From assembly GCF_005871185.1 (NCBI RefSeq), contig NZ_SWKN01000006.1, positions 832,014 through 896,013 on the forward strand: a stretch of DNA of 64,000 bases. The letters run 5' to 3'. Position numbers and translations under genes: made by a program. This DNA is from Limnobacter alexandrii. Lineage in GTDB: Bacteria > Pseudomonadota > Gammaproteobacteria > Burkholderiales > Burkholderiaceae_B. Below are positions 1-9,700 of this stretch, piece after piece (within the stretch, counting starts at the first letter, position 1; each line of letters opens with the position of its first letter). The notes under the pieces were generated by a model, which saw nothing but the letters and a program-made list of their open reading frames with translations, ran no database searches and had not been told where the DNA came from.

Positions 1-371
1 CGTTGGTTCAAGGGTTCCTCGCTTTCATCGAACCAAAGTTCGGCATGCTCAATTACGACCAGCGCGGGTTTCAATACGCACAGGGTGTTGAGCGAGCGAC
101 ACAGTTGGCGAATCCCGTTTTTCGCATGGCCCTTGGCCCACAAATTTCGGACCGAAACCACGTCCAGACCTTTCGGTACCCCAGCACGTTCGAGCAGGTA
201 GGGTGCTAGAAAAGTTCGCACTTCATTTTTAGGACTTGCGGTCAACCACAGGCAAGACTTGAATGGCGTTTCTTCTTGCGAGTCCAGCCAGTGTTGCACC
301 AGGCCCTGCGAAAAATGATTCGCATGGGGGGCGCGTACAACATAGGCTCCGGGCTTGGGCAAGTCAATCAT
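1..371 (-). CDS. Partial gene after bcsC, possibly BcsE-like N-terminus
   Basis: An ATG-started reading frame runs from 371 to the left edge without a stop (123 complete codons). The ATG directly follows the bcsC stop (TGAATG), and GAGG a few bases upstream, inside bcsC, can serve as ribosome binding site, so it is translated as part of the cellulose operon. The protein starts MIDLPKPGAYVVRAPH and contains the hydrophobic strand ALVVIEHAELWF. The alternating strand/helix pattern resembles the degenerate NTPase-like N-terminal domain of BcsE, the c-di-GMP-binding cellulose regulator. That resemblance is by eye and weak. A different cellulose accessory protein is possible. The 3' end lies outside the window. 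Confidence 0.5.
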   Translation of the reverse strand, partial: MIDLPKPGAYVVRAPHANHFSQGLVQHWLDSQEETPFKSCLWLTASPKNEVRTFLAPYLLERAGVPKGLDVVSVRNLWAKGHAKNGIRQLCRSLNTLCVLKPALVVIEHAELWFDESEEPLNQ

Positions 372-2816
372 TCAAAACCTCGAGTAAGGTGCAACGCCCT
401 CGGGCGGCACGCTCAGTTCGAAAAAGTCACCAAACGAATATTTCGCATACAGCTGCAATCTGTCGGGGTTGTAACCTTCGGATCGATCAATTTCAAAATA
501 ACCGCCAACCACAAAGTTTTTCAACACCTGCCGTTCGAGGGCAAGGCGCAAACCGGTACTGGTGCCACCACCGGGACCGCCTGTCTGCAAGGTGGGGTTG
601 CCTTGTGCTGCAGCGGCTGCCGCAAGTTCAGGATTCAGCGGATAAAGTTCAGTGTCGTCTTCCCGGGATTCGCTTGCGCCCACGCGGGCTTGGGCCTGCC
701 AGGACCAGCCGTTCATACTACCCGTCCAGGTGATCGGGAAAGTGAGTGAACCAAAGGCCTGAGGGCTGTAATAGCCACCTTGGCCGAAGGTGTAGAAGCG
801 CAGGTTTTTCTCGAATGACCACAAAAACAGCGACGCACCAATTTCTACTTCATGCCCTGGGCGCTGAAACACAGTTTTGCCCACAATGCCTTGCAAGTTG
901 TATTCGGTGTTGTCAGGTATGTTTTTGCCGGTAATCAGGTTGGCCCGCGCAATGCCTACAAAGTCGAGCGTGGGGTTGAATGCCTGGTAATACACGGCAC
1001 TCACGCCATTGCGCCGCGCACCGCCCCAAGTTTCTCCGGTTAAAGGGTCAATGGCCCCGGTGGTTGATAACACACTGCCGTTGACCATTCGCCGTGCCAC
1101 TTCCAGCCGTAGGGATCCTTCACCCAGGCTGGTGCGCCATTGCACGCCGCCCACCCAGTCGTTCACCGGATAATCGCCCACCGTAGTGCCGACATCAACA
1201 CGGTATTGCTCGGTTTGCACGCCAACGCCCACCACATGGCCTTTGTAGTTCTGATCCAGCCGGTTGCTGGCAATGGCTGGGTCGGTGGGCAGGGTGGTGC
1301 CCAGTTTTGCAAAGTTGCTGGCGGTGGCTGGGTTCACCCGGCCAGAATTTGCGTTCAAGGTGTCCGCACGTAAAAACAGGGTGCGTTCAAAATCGAGTGG
1401 CAAATCCAGTTGCAATGGAATTTCATCGCTGTCGATTCTGGATACACCTTCATCCCCGTCGATGATCGCGTTTTCATACGACATGCGCAAACGCACTTGC
1501 CGTTTGCGTTGAAGGTTTTGTTCAAGCGCCTGCACCTCGGGTTCGGCGCGCCACTTCGGCGTTGCGCTGATCGAGCTGGCCAGTGCATTAAACTCGCCGT
1601 TTCTTTCCTGTGCGCGCAACCCATCCATGTACTGGCCAAATTGCACTCGCTTTTCCAGTGCAGTCATGCCCTCGGTCCACTTGTCGCGTGGCACAGCATC
1701 AATCAAGGCAATCGCATCGTTGCCACGGTCCTGGCGTGCGGCCAGCAACGCTGCCGCAAATCGCATTTCCTGCCCTTTTTCAAGCGCAATGCCTTCATCC
1801 ATGACCCGCCGCGCGGCCTGTTTGCTGCCCGCATCGCCTTGGTCGTCCAGAAGAGTCGCCAGGTCGTAACGAAACCAAGGGTAGCTTGGGTTCAGGTCTA
1901 CTGCATTTTGTAGCAGTCGGGCCGCTTCGGTTTTGTTGCCTTGCTCAATCTGCTTCTGTGCAGAATCGGCCAGCTGTTGCCCCTGTTCAAAATCAGACAA
2001 CACTGGGGCGACTGGTTCCTCAGGCGCAGCTTGCGGAATTGTTGCGGTGTCAGGTTCAACGGGTTTGGCTTGAACCTCGGGCGCCGGCCTTGCGCGGCTA
2101 GCGTTGCCAGTGCTGCGATTGGGTTGTGCTGAGCCGGGCGCCGGTGTTTGTGCAAGCGTACTGGCACCAGTACCCCCCAATTCCGCAAGCAGTGTTTTGT
2201 ATCGTCGGTCGTCCGGAAACTGCTTGGCCAGTTCCGCCACTTGCCCGCGCGCGTAAGCCCGGCCTTCAGGTGTGCGGTTCATCAGGCGATAAATTTGAAC
2301 AGCGGCCTCACCCAATGGTGCCTGGGGCAGTAACTTTTGAAGTCGCTGCGGCAAGTTGACTGGAACTTGCTCACTGTCTGCCAAATAGCGCAACTCGGCA
2401 AACTGTTGCCGTTTCTCTGAAGCCAGGGATATGGCCTGTTGCAACTCGATTGAAAACGGGTTGTTGCCGTGCACCAGTTGCAGTTTACCCAGCCACACAT
2501 TGGCAGCTTGTACATCGCCGCGCGCCAGGTCAATCAAACCTTGCCAGCGAAGCGCAGAGGCATTGGTCGGCTCAATCAACAGTATTTTGTTGAACGACTG
2601 TGCTGCCAGGTCAAACCTGAAGCGTTCATACCAGTAAACGCCTTTGTCGCTCAATGCACGAATATTGGCTTGCTGGTTGTTTACATTGGCTTGCTGGTTG
2701 TTTACATTGGCAAGCGCCGTTTCAGGCATGACAAGTGGCAGCGCAACAAAACAGGCTTGAATTGCCAAAACGAGTGCGCAGGCTCGCAGGCCCGAAGTTT
2801 GTTTGCACTTAGCCAC
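372..2816 (-). CDS. bcsC: Cellulose synthase outer-membrane export protein BcsC (short form)
   Basis: BcsC forms the periplasmic TPR scaffold and outer-membrane barrel that passes cellulose out of the cell. The product (814 aa from the chosen start) has a signal peptide, TPR-like helical repeats in the first half (for example around NASALRWQGLIDLARG), a Pro/Ala-rich linker, and a C-terminal BcsC barrel domain rich in aromatic residues ending VAPYSRF. It is clearly shorter than the roughly 1150 aa of enterobacterial BcsC, mainly through fewer TPRs. The frame extends upstream to 2897. GTG at 2816 was chosen because AAAGAGG lies 9 bases upstream and the signal peptide begins just after it. This start overlaps the bcsZ stop by 8 bp. 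Confidence 0.88.
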   Translation of the reverse strand: MAKCKQTSGLRACALVLAIQACFVALPLVMPETALANVNNQQANVNNQQANIRALSDKGVYWYERFRFDLAAQSFNKILLIEPTNASALRWQGLIDLARGDVQAANVWLGKLQLVHGNNPFSIELQQAISLASEKRQQFAELRYLADSEQVPVNLPQRLQKLLPQAPLGEAAVQIYRLMNRTPEGRAYARGQVAELAKQFPDDRRYKTLLAELGGTGASTLAQTPAPGSAQPNRSTGNASRARPAPEVQAKPVEPDTATIPQAAPEEPVAPVLSDFEQGQQLADSAQKQIEQGNKTEAARLLQNAVDLNPSYPWFRYDLATLLDDQGDAGSKQAARRVMDEGIALEKGQEMRFAAALLAARQDRGNDAIALIDAVPRDKWTEGMTALEKRVQFGQYMDGLRAQERNGEFNALASSISATPKWRAEPEVQALEQNLQRKRQVRLRMSYENAIIDGDEGVSRIDSDEIPLQLDLPLDFERTLFLRADTLNANSGRVNPATASNFAKLGTTLPTDPAIASNRLDQNYKGHVVGVGVQTEQYRVDVGTTVGDYPVNDWVGGVQWRTSLGEGSLRLEVARRMVNGSVLSTTGAIDPLTGETWGGARRNGVSAVYYQAFNPTLDFVGIARANLITGKNIPDNTEYNLQGIVGKTVFQRPGHEVEIGASLFLWSFEKNLRFYTFGQGGYYSPQAFGSLTFPITWTGSMNGWSWQAQARVGASESREDDTELYPLNPELAAAAAAQGNPTLQTGGPGGGTSTGLRLALERQVLKNFVVGGYFEIDRSEGYNPDRLQLYAKYSFGDFFELSVPPEGVAPYSRF
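2664..2711 (-). repeat. 21-bp tandem duplication at the start of mature BcsC
   Basis: The unit ATTGGCTTGCTGGTTGTTTAC (as read on the plus strand) occurs at 2664-2684 and again at 2685-2705, followed by the first bases of a third copy. It encodes two copies of the heptapeptide NVNNQQA just after the predicted BcsC signal peptide. The reading frame is kept. Confidence 0.9.
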
Positions 2817-3960
2817 AGCTTTTTGCCTCTTTGCCACGGGGCAACAGTTCGCCCAGTGAATTGAATTCATACAGCCTGTCCATATAACCTTGAGCAAACA
2901 GGCTCAAGGCGCCGTTGTAATAACCGTATTTCAGCCAGGCTTCCTTGTTTGAATTTTTCAGGCTTTGGGTGTGAAATTTTTTCGCAAGTTCTGGCATGCC
3001 AAGGGCTTGAAGAAATGGCGCCATGGCCGCTTGAAAACCCGCAGGCCCACGTTCAGCGGAAAATTTTCCACCCAGGGGTTCAAACCACTCTGGCATGTTC
3101 TGGCGTTTCAGCAGCAGGGCTGCCAAGGGCGACAGTTGTTTCAACAAGGCTGCGGTGGTGGGGTCGTTTTCACTGCTCATGGCAATCCAAAGGTAGGTGC
3201 GTATCGCATCGTAATCGCCGCGCAGCTCGTCCTCAGGCAAACTCATTTCACCGTTGTTGTACAGCACCCAGTCGGGATAACTGCCTGTTTTGCCAGTTTC
3301 TAGCAACAGTTTCTGGCTGGCCAGGTAGGCCTGAGCCCAGCGCGTGTCGTCGGCCCAAGCGTTGGCAAACCGGGCCATCATGAAAGGCGGAACATAGCTT
3401 GGGTTAAGTTTTACGGCCCCATTGTCGAGTACAAAGCCAGTGTGCCCGGGCAATATGCTCAGGCCCAAACCGTCGACTTCAATACTCTCCTTGCTCAGGA
3501 TGAGTTCACCCAGCGCACGCGCTTTGTCGGCATAAGCCGGGGTGCACCAAATCCGGCTGGCCTCCAACAGGGCATAGGCAATCCACAGGTCGGCATCCGA
3601 TGCACTGTTGGCATCAATCACCCCCCATGAGTCGCCTTGTTTGCCCCAAATCCAGGCGGGCAGTTGCTTGCCCAGGTCGCCAGCACTCAGGTTGTTTTCT
3701 GTCCAGTTCAAGATCGCATCAAATGCCTTGCGGTCTTGCGCCACCAGTGCAAAAAACAAGCCATAGGACTGCCCCTCCGACACCGTGCGAAGATCCTCCT
3801 GGCTGCGATCTATGACACGCCCATCGTCACTGACAAAGGCGGTTTTAAAACCATCCCAAGCTGGCCAGGATTGGCTTGGTGCTGCGCTGCAGGCGGCAGT
3901 TGTCGCCAGCAACATTGCCCCAATACCCAATCGTTGCAACAAGTGACGCCACAATGCCAT
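2809..3960 (-). CDS. bcsZ: Periplasmic endo-1,4-beta-glucanase BcsZ (GH8)
   Basis: BcsZ is the glycoside hydrolase family 8 cellulase of cellulose operons and trims nascent cellulose in the periplasm. The product is 383 aa, close to the 368 aa of E. coli BcsZ. It has an N-terminal signal sequence (MALWRHLLQRLGIGAMLL...), the motif SEGQSYG carrying the general-acid Glu, and RGDYDAIRTYLW carrying the conserved Asp. The frame is open up to 4104, but ATG at 3960 fits better: it lies 2 bp after the bcsB stop, has AAAGG upstream, and is followed by the signal peptide. The LATTAAC stretch is a poor lipobox, so a soluble periplasmic enzyme is more likely than a lipoprotein. Confidence 0.93.
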   Translation of the reverse strand: MALWRHLLQRLGIGAMLLATTAACSAAPSQSWPAWDGFKTAFVSDDGRVIDRSQEDLRTVSEGQSYGLFFALVAQDRKAFDAILNWTENNLSAGDLGKQLPAWIWGKQGDSWGVIDANSASDADLWIAYALLEASRIWCTPAYADKARALGELILSKESIEVDGLGLSILPGHTGFVLDNGAVKLNPSYVPPFMMARFANAWADDTRWAQAYLASQKLLLETGKTGSYPDWVLYNNGEMSLPEDELRGDYDAIRTYLWIAMSSENDPTTAALLKQLSPLAALLLKRQNMPEWFEPLGGKFSAERGPAGFQAAMAPFLQALGMPELAKKFHTQSLKNSNKEAWLKYGYYNGALSLFAQGYMDRLYEFNSLGELLPRGKEAKSCG

Positions 3961-3962
3961 GT

Positions 3963-6170
3963 TTAACTGCCTTTCGTGCGGCGCGATGCCCGGCCAGACA
4001 ACCAGCCAAAGGCGAGAATGGCCAAAATTACCCCGGCAAGCGCACCGCCCACCGCGATCAAAGCCGGGTACTCGGAAAACGCAATTCGCAAACGCAACCA
4101 CCAAGGCAGTGCGCCGCTAATATAGGTTTCGCCCAGGCTATAACTTTGAATGTCATCACCACGAATCAGGCTGACGCTGCCCTTGATTTTTGCCACATCG
4201 CCGTAATCAGACAACGCAGCCACTGCGCGTTCAAAACTGTCCTGATCAGTGCCAGTAATCACCAGCCCAGCCTTTTGAGGTGCCAGGTGCGATTCAAAAC
4301 CCATGATTGCACCCAAAGAGCCTGCTGTTTGAATCAAGGCGCGGGCATTGTTGCTTGGTTGCAGTTCTGCGTCGCTTTGCCACAAACCCTTCAGCCATTG
4401 AATGGCGGGTGGTAAACCCATGCTGCGTTCGGTTTCGTTCAGCACCATGGGCAAATTCATATTGGCGGAATTCAGCCAGGCCAGCCGTTCACTGGTGCCC
4501 AGTGCCAGCCAGTTTTTACTGCCAATACCCTCGGGTTTGTCAGAAACAATCAAACTGGTGCGCGTGGCGGGCAGCCCGGTCCACTGACCAAACAGGCCCA
4601 TCACATTCAAGTAAGAACGAATTTCAAGTGGTGTCGGGTTGGCTGGCAGAACAATCGCAGTATCCGACAGGTCCGCCATGATGCTGAACGGGTAACCTCC
4701 GTTGGCAAATGCGGTCAAATTTGGCATGCGCGTGTAGTGGGGCAAATCGGAAAAATCCAGCGTTGATTCCGGGTCGATTGCCCCCCGCGCCACCTGCGCC
4801 ACCCGCGTGCATGCACCACCACCCTCGGCCATGAAACCAAAAGCAAAAGCGAGTTCATTGTTGCCACCCACGCGGAAAGCCGGAATTTGCAGCGCCTCTT
4901 CACTGGTCAGTTCAGCTTGACCCAACAGGTCGATATTGATTTTGTTTTGAACTTGCTCGGATCTTGGGGCCAGGCGGAACGACTGGATCAGCGCGTTGTT
5001 GATTTCAATGTTCAACAGCGAGTCGTTCCAGCGGGAAGGCGCCGTGTAGCGGTACTTCAAGTCCATTGGAATATTGCGGCCTGCCCAGCTGAACAAATCG
5101 GGGGGAAGGCGCAAATTGACGCTGGCGCGTGGCTTGTCAGAGCTGACTTCCAGCTGCCCCGGAAAATCAATCAGTTCTCCAAACCGCACTGGCCGGTCTG
5201 TGGGTACATAGCGTGGTGCATCGTAAGGTTTGCGTGGTGCGCCCAAGTCTACTTTTTTCACCAAGGCTTTTTGGCCACTCAGCACCTGGCCTTCAATCAC
5301 CAAACCGTACACGGCCTGTAGCAGCTCATCGTCGGTGCGCCCCATGACATACAGGTGCTTGATCCAGGGGTTTTCCTTGGCACTCACGATCATCAGCGAG
5401 GGACCTTCAATGTCGGCCTCGCTCATCCCTTCTGGCATTTTTTTGCCTTTGGTCAGGACAATCGTGTGGCGAGTTGGCGATGCCGTATCCAGTAATTCAA
5501 ACTCTGCTTGGCGGTAAAAGGCTTGTGCGCCCATCCATGAAGCCAGAATACCTGCTGCCTTCATGCTTGCTTCGGTTTGTTCCAGCGGCAAGACCAATGG
5601 CAGTTTCAGCTTCCGGTTGTCGCGTGGATCGAAAAAGGGTGCTGGCAACAACGCCAGGTCATTCACCAGGTTCAGTGGCGTTGAGCCAATAGTCAGCGTG
5701 CTTTCAGGGCGAATGTCAAATCTAAGGGTTGGGTTGCCCGGGTCTACGCATTCGCTGTCGTAAGTCCCGTCGTATTCAATTCGAACGGTCGCAAAATCAG
5801 AAAAAAGCAGCGGATCCAGCTCAATATTGACAGTGTGCGGCACGCCAGCCCGCGCTACGCTCAGCTGCGAAATACCGGAAAGCTGGTTGTTTACATACAC
5901 GCGTACAAAAGACTGGTCGTGACGCATGCCTTGGGGATACAACACCCGCAGGTTCAAATTTGCACGGGTGACCAGTTCATCCAGCCGAATACCCGAATTC
6001 AAATCCACAAAGCGGTTAATACCGCTCAAGCGGACCCCGTTGGGCTGCCCCATCTCGGTAAAAGTCAGGGTTCGGCTGCGTTCAATGGTCGTGATCTCGG
6101 GTTCTGCACTTTCTTGGGCATAACCCGTCAGGCAAAATAGTAAAAACACGAGGGAGAGTAAATGTCGCAT
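3963..6170 (-). CDS. bcsB: Cellulose synthase regulatory/periplasmic subunit BcsB
   Basis: BcsB is the membrane-anchored periplasmic partner of the BcsA synthase and guides the glucan through the periplasm. The 735-aa product has a signal peptide (MRHLLSLVFLLFCLTGYAQ), the repeated carbohydrate-binding and flavodoxin-like BcsB domains, and one C-terminal transmembrane helix (IAVGGALAGVILAILAFGWL) followed by a basic tail. Length and layout are typical. It is the first gene of this transcription unit within the window. BcsA, normally encoded immediately upstream, is absent there: the next gene upstream is divergent. Confidence 0.93.
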   Translation of the reverse strand: MRHLLSLVFLLFCLTGYAQESAEPEITTIERSRTLTFTEMGQPNGVRLSGINRFVDLNSGIRLDELVTRANLNLRVLYPQGMRHDQSFVRVYVNNQLSGISQLSVARAGVPHTVNIELDPLLFSDFATVRIEYDGTYDSECVDPGNPTLRFDIRPESTLTIGSTPLNLVNDLALLPAPFFDPRDNRKLKLPLVLPLEQTEASMKAAGILASWMGAQAFYRQAEFELLDTASPTRHTIVLTKGKKMPEGMSEADIEGPSLMIVSAKENPWIKHLYVMGRTDDELLQAVYGLVIEGQVLSGQKALVKKVDLGAPRKPYDAPRYVPTDRPVRFGELIDFPGQLEVSSDKPRASVNLRLPPDLFSWAGRNIPMDLKYRYTAPSRWNDSLLNIEINNALIQSFRLAPRSEQVQNKINIDLLGQAELTSEEALQIPAFRVGGNNELAFAFGFMAEGGGACTRVAQVARGAIDPESTLDFSDLPHYTRMPNLTAFANGGYPFSIMADLSDTAIVLPANPTPLEIRSYLNVMGLFGQWTGLPATRTSLIVSDKPEGIGSKNWLALGTSERLAWLNSANMNLPMVLNETERSMGLPPAIQWLKGLWQSDAELQPSNNARALIQTAGSLGAIMGFESHLAPQKAGLVITGTDQDSFERAVAALSDYGDVAKIKGSVSLIRGDDIQSYSLGETYISGALPWWLRLRIAFSEYPALIAVGGALAGVILAILAFGWLSGRASRRTKGS

Positions 6171-6425
6171 GGTGGTTTCGCTGGTCGACTTTGCAATAAC
6201 GGAATTTCCGGGGTTTTAATAAGACCCAGTTCAAATCAATGTAATCAAAAAAATAATTGCACAATAATTGTCAATTTTTTAAAAATTATGCAGCACAGGT
6301 CATCACGTTATCCTATTGTTTTTGTATATGCTCATTTTGTGGGGCTTGTTTTATAAAATTATTGCGCGAAGTGTCGAAAAGTGCACACTTTAAGAAAAGA
6401 GAATTAACAGTTTAGGGCGAACAAT
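6171..6425. promoter_or_regulatory. AT-rich divergent promoter region between bcsB and the STAS gene
   Basis: This 255-bp gap separates divergent bcsB and the partner-switching genes and is markedly more AT-rich than its surroundings. It holds several small symmetric elements: CGGAATTTCCG (6200-6210), ACAATAATTGT (6261-6271) and an inverted repeat AAGTGT-N10-ACACTT (6369-6390) about 35 bp before the STAS start. On the minus strand a perfect TTGACA lies near 6270, but no good -10 follows at 16-18 bp. These are candidate regulator sites only. No open reading frame of note is present. Confidence 0.5.
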
Positions 6426-6764
6426 ATGGTTTCGACAGAGGAAATGGGGGATGTATTTGTGCTGAGGGTGGATGCTGTTCGCTTGGACAGTGCGGTAGGC
6501 ACGATCATTCGTAATGCAGTGGTGTCCAAACTGGATTCCACCCAAAAGTTCGCTTTGGACATCGGCGCAGTCAAGTTAGTCGACTCTGGCGGTTTGGGTT
6601 CTTTGGTGGCATTGTTGAAAAATATCACCAATCACCACGGAAAGCTGGCCTTGGTCGGCATGAACAAGTCGGTTCGAATGATGTTTGAACTCTCCCGCAT
6701 GGACCGTCAATTTTCCCTGCTGGACGACATGCCCAAAGCCGTCGCTTTTCTGCAGCAGGTCTGA
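6426..6764 (+). CDS. STAS-domain anti-anti-sigma factor (HsbA/SypA-like)
   Basis: The 112-aa product is a single STAS domain. Such proteins are released or captured by a partner according to phosphorylation of one serine. The motif LVDSGGLGSL contains the conserved phosphorylatable Ser at the start of the second helix. AGGG precedes the ATG. The gene is followed after 6 bp by the large phosphatase/kinase gene, as in other partner-switching operons. Its target cannot be read from sequence. A sigma or anti-sigma factor, or a diguanylate cyclase as for Pseudomonas HsbA, are possibilities known for the family. Confidence 0.88.
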   Translation: MVSTEEMGDVFVLRVDAVRLDSAVGTIIRNAVVSKLDSTQKFALDIGAVKLVDSGGLGSLVALLKNITNHHGKLALVGMNKSVRMMFELSRMDRQFSLLDDMPKAVAFLQQV

Positions 6765-6770
6765 TTCACT

Positions 6771-9700
6771 GTGACCGAAAAAGACTCTGACAAACAGCTA
6801 CCCCGAATACTGGTTGTGGATGACTCGGTGGTTGAACGAAACCTGTTCGTTCACATGGTGGCCAAATGGGGTTATCCGGTTGAGTTTGCAAGCAGCGGCC
6901 AAGAGGCGATCAAGCTGATTGAGAGAGACCGTTTTCAGTTGGTGCTTGCCGACTGGCAAATGCCCGGTATGCAAGGCACTGAATTGTGTGTGGCCATACG
7001 CCAGCTTAACCTGGGGCAATATACCTACATCATCCTGATGTCGGCTCAAAACGATGAAGAGTTTTTGATCAAGGCCTTGGACGCAGGCGCTGATGACGTA
7101 CTCTCAAAACCTGTCGATGGCAATGAACTGGAGGCGCGCCTGCAGTCTGCAGTGCGTCGAATCGAGCTGCAAGCGCAGCTGGCGCGAAAAACCAATGAGC
7201 TGGCACACGCGCATGACGTAATCGCGCAAGACCTGCGCGCTGTATCTGGCCTTCAGCGCAGTTTCCTGCCCGAAGTGCAAAGCCCCTATCAGGGCCTGAA
7301 TTATCAGTGGTTGTCTGTGCCTTCCAAATACGTGTCGGGCGATCATCTTCAGGTGTTTGAGCTACAGCGTGACGTGTATGGTTTTTACCTGCTGGATGTG
7401 TCGGGTCACGGTATCCCCGCTGCGGTCAAGTCCATGCAACTGGTTCAAATGTTCGCCGACCGCTCCAACACCAGTATTGTTTTCGAGGGGCGCTTGGGTA
7501 GCGACGGGCAGCGAATTGTTTCCAAGCCCCGCGATGTGGTAGCCCGGCTGAATCGCCTGTTTCAGCAGACCGAGTCAGATCTGTCCTATTTCACGATGAT
7601 CTACGGCGTGTTCAACACAGCGACCCACCACGTGTCGCTCTGCCAGGCTGGTCATCCATCGCCACTGCTGGTCTCCAAAGGCACCAAGGCCGAGATGTTG
7701 GGCAGCGGCGGCTATCCGGTTGGCTTGTTTGATCTGGATGATTTTGAAGACATTGAATTGACTCTGAGTGATGAAGATGCCCTGATTCTTTATTCCGATG
7801 GCGTTACCGAGGTGCTGTCTGCCAGTTCAGAGGCATTCGGAGAGGAACGCCTGGTGGAGTTTGTCAATCAGCAGTGCAGCCAGGGGCGCTGGTCCGATCT
7901 GGCCGAGCGCATTCAAATGCGTGTTCAGCATTGGGGTGGCCCTGTGATTGCCCAAAAGGGTTTTGAGGACGACGTGTCCATTTTGATGTTGGCACCGCGC
8001 CCTGGGGTGCTCGATCAAGGCAATGTGGTGGACAGCGACAGGCAAGTGCCCGAACTCGTGTTTCGCCTTCAGGAAGTTCAAGCCAATCTGTTTACACCCT
8101 CCGTCGTAAAAGCCGGCAAGTCGATTGTCATCGTTGATGATTCCCGCAGCTTTTTGAGAATTTTTGAAGCCATGTTGCACAGCTGGGGTTACACCGTGCA
8201 CTCCGCCAAAAATGGCCATGAAGCCCTGACTCTGATCGAGAAACACCAACCCGACCTTGTACTGACCGATTGGGACATGCCCGGGATGAGCGGTATTGAA
8301 CTGTGTGAACAGGTTCGAGCCCAAAAACAGAATGCCTACACCTACATCATCATGATCACCGGCTATGCCAGTCGCGACGACCTGTTAAACAGCTTGCGCG
8401 TGGGTGCCGATGACTTCATGACCAAGCCAGTCAATCCGAGTGAGTTAAAGGTACGGCTGAAAACAGCGGAGCGGATTGCAGATTTGCACACCGGCCTTGA
8501 GCGCAGACACACCGAACTCAGCCAGTTGTACGAGGCGCTGCAGCGTGACATGCGGGAAGTGTCACGCATTCAGCGAGCCCTGTTGCCCAAAAGCAAGCAA
8601 GAACCCTGGCCGTTTGCCATTCAAACCATTTATCAACCGCAGGGTTATGTGTGCGGCAAACAAATGGGTTTGCTTGAAACCCAGGCCAATGAGCATGGGT
8701 TTTTCATGTTGAACATGGCCGGCCAGGACACCGCAACCGCTTTGCAAACCATGGCACTGGCGCGGTGGTTTTCCATGGCCCGTGCCACGCGTGTGCTGTT
8801 TCCTGTGGAGGAAAGCAGTTCGAAAATTCGACGTTACTTGGCCAGCCCCGAGCAGGTACTTGCCCAACTGTCCAGTATTTCCCCGTCACTGAAAGATGAG
8901 CCACCTCAATTTGACTTGTTGTATGGCCTGATCAATCTCGACCAGGGTACTTTGCTGGTGGCGGGCATCGGCGACTGGGCCATGGTCATGGCACAGCCGG
9001 GTTTGGCGCCTCTGTTTGTCGGTGCGCATGGGGAATCCGAACCCGCTGCTCCACGGCTGGGGCAGGTGATTTATCAAGGCGTGATTACCCCGGGCAGCCG
9101 GCTGTACTTTTACCCGCGAGAGTGTGGAGGTACTCTGGGTGTACCCAACCCTGAAACTTGGCAGCAGTCTGTGTTGCTTGAAGACACACAAGGCCATGTA
9201 TTGACCCGTGAGTTTTCCCGTCTGCTGGACTCCGGTCAACAAACATCGGGGATCGACGGAGACTTGTCCCTTCTCGGAATCCAGTGGCGTGAAAGTTTTG
9301 AAGTTGAGCGAATTGTCTTGCCCTCGGCCCGTGTGTCTGAATTGGTCGATGAGTTTGTGCAAACAGGTTTGAGCTTGCAAGACGAATTTTCAGCCTATGA
9401 CCATGCCCTAAAACTGGGCGAGTTTTTAAATTGTATTGCCTTCAGCGCGGTGGCTGATACTGTCAATATCGGGGTCTTAAGCCGCGCAGTGCGGGCTTTT
9501 GTCGAGGACTTGGCCTACACCGAAGAGGTGTGCTACAACACCGACCTGGTGGTGTCTGAAGCGCTTACCAACGTGATGCTGCACGGCTTCAGGGACAAAC
9601 GCCCCGAACCCGCTCGGCTGACAGTGCTGGCTTTTCAGCATGGTGTGGGGGTGTTGATTGAAGACCAAGGCAACTGCATACCTGCCCAGGTACTTGCCAG

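Noticed and set aside
2664-2711. Short direct repeats as a CRISPR-like array
   Set aside because: Two units in tandem without spacers, in frame inside bcsC.
3880-3960. BcsZ as a lipoprotein
   Set aside because: The cysteine after the signal peptide is preceded by TTAA rather than a normal lipobox; BcsZ is known to be soluble.
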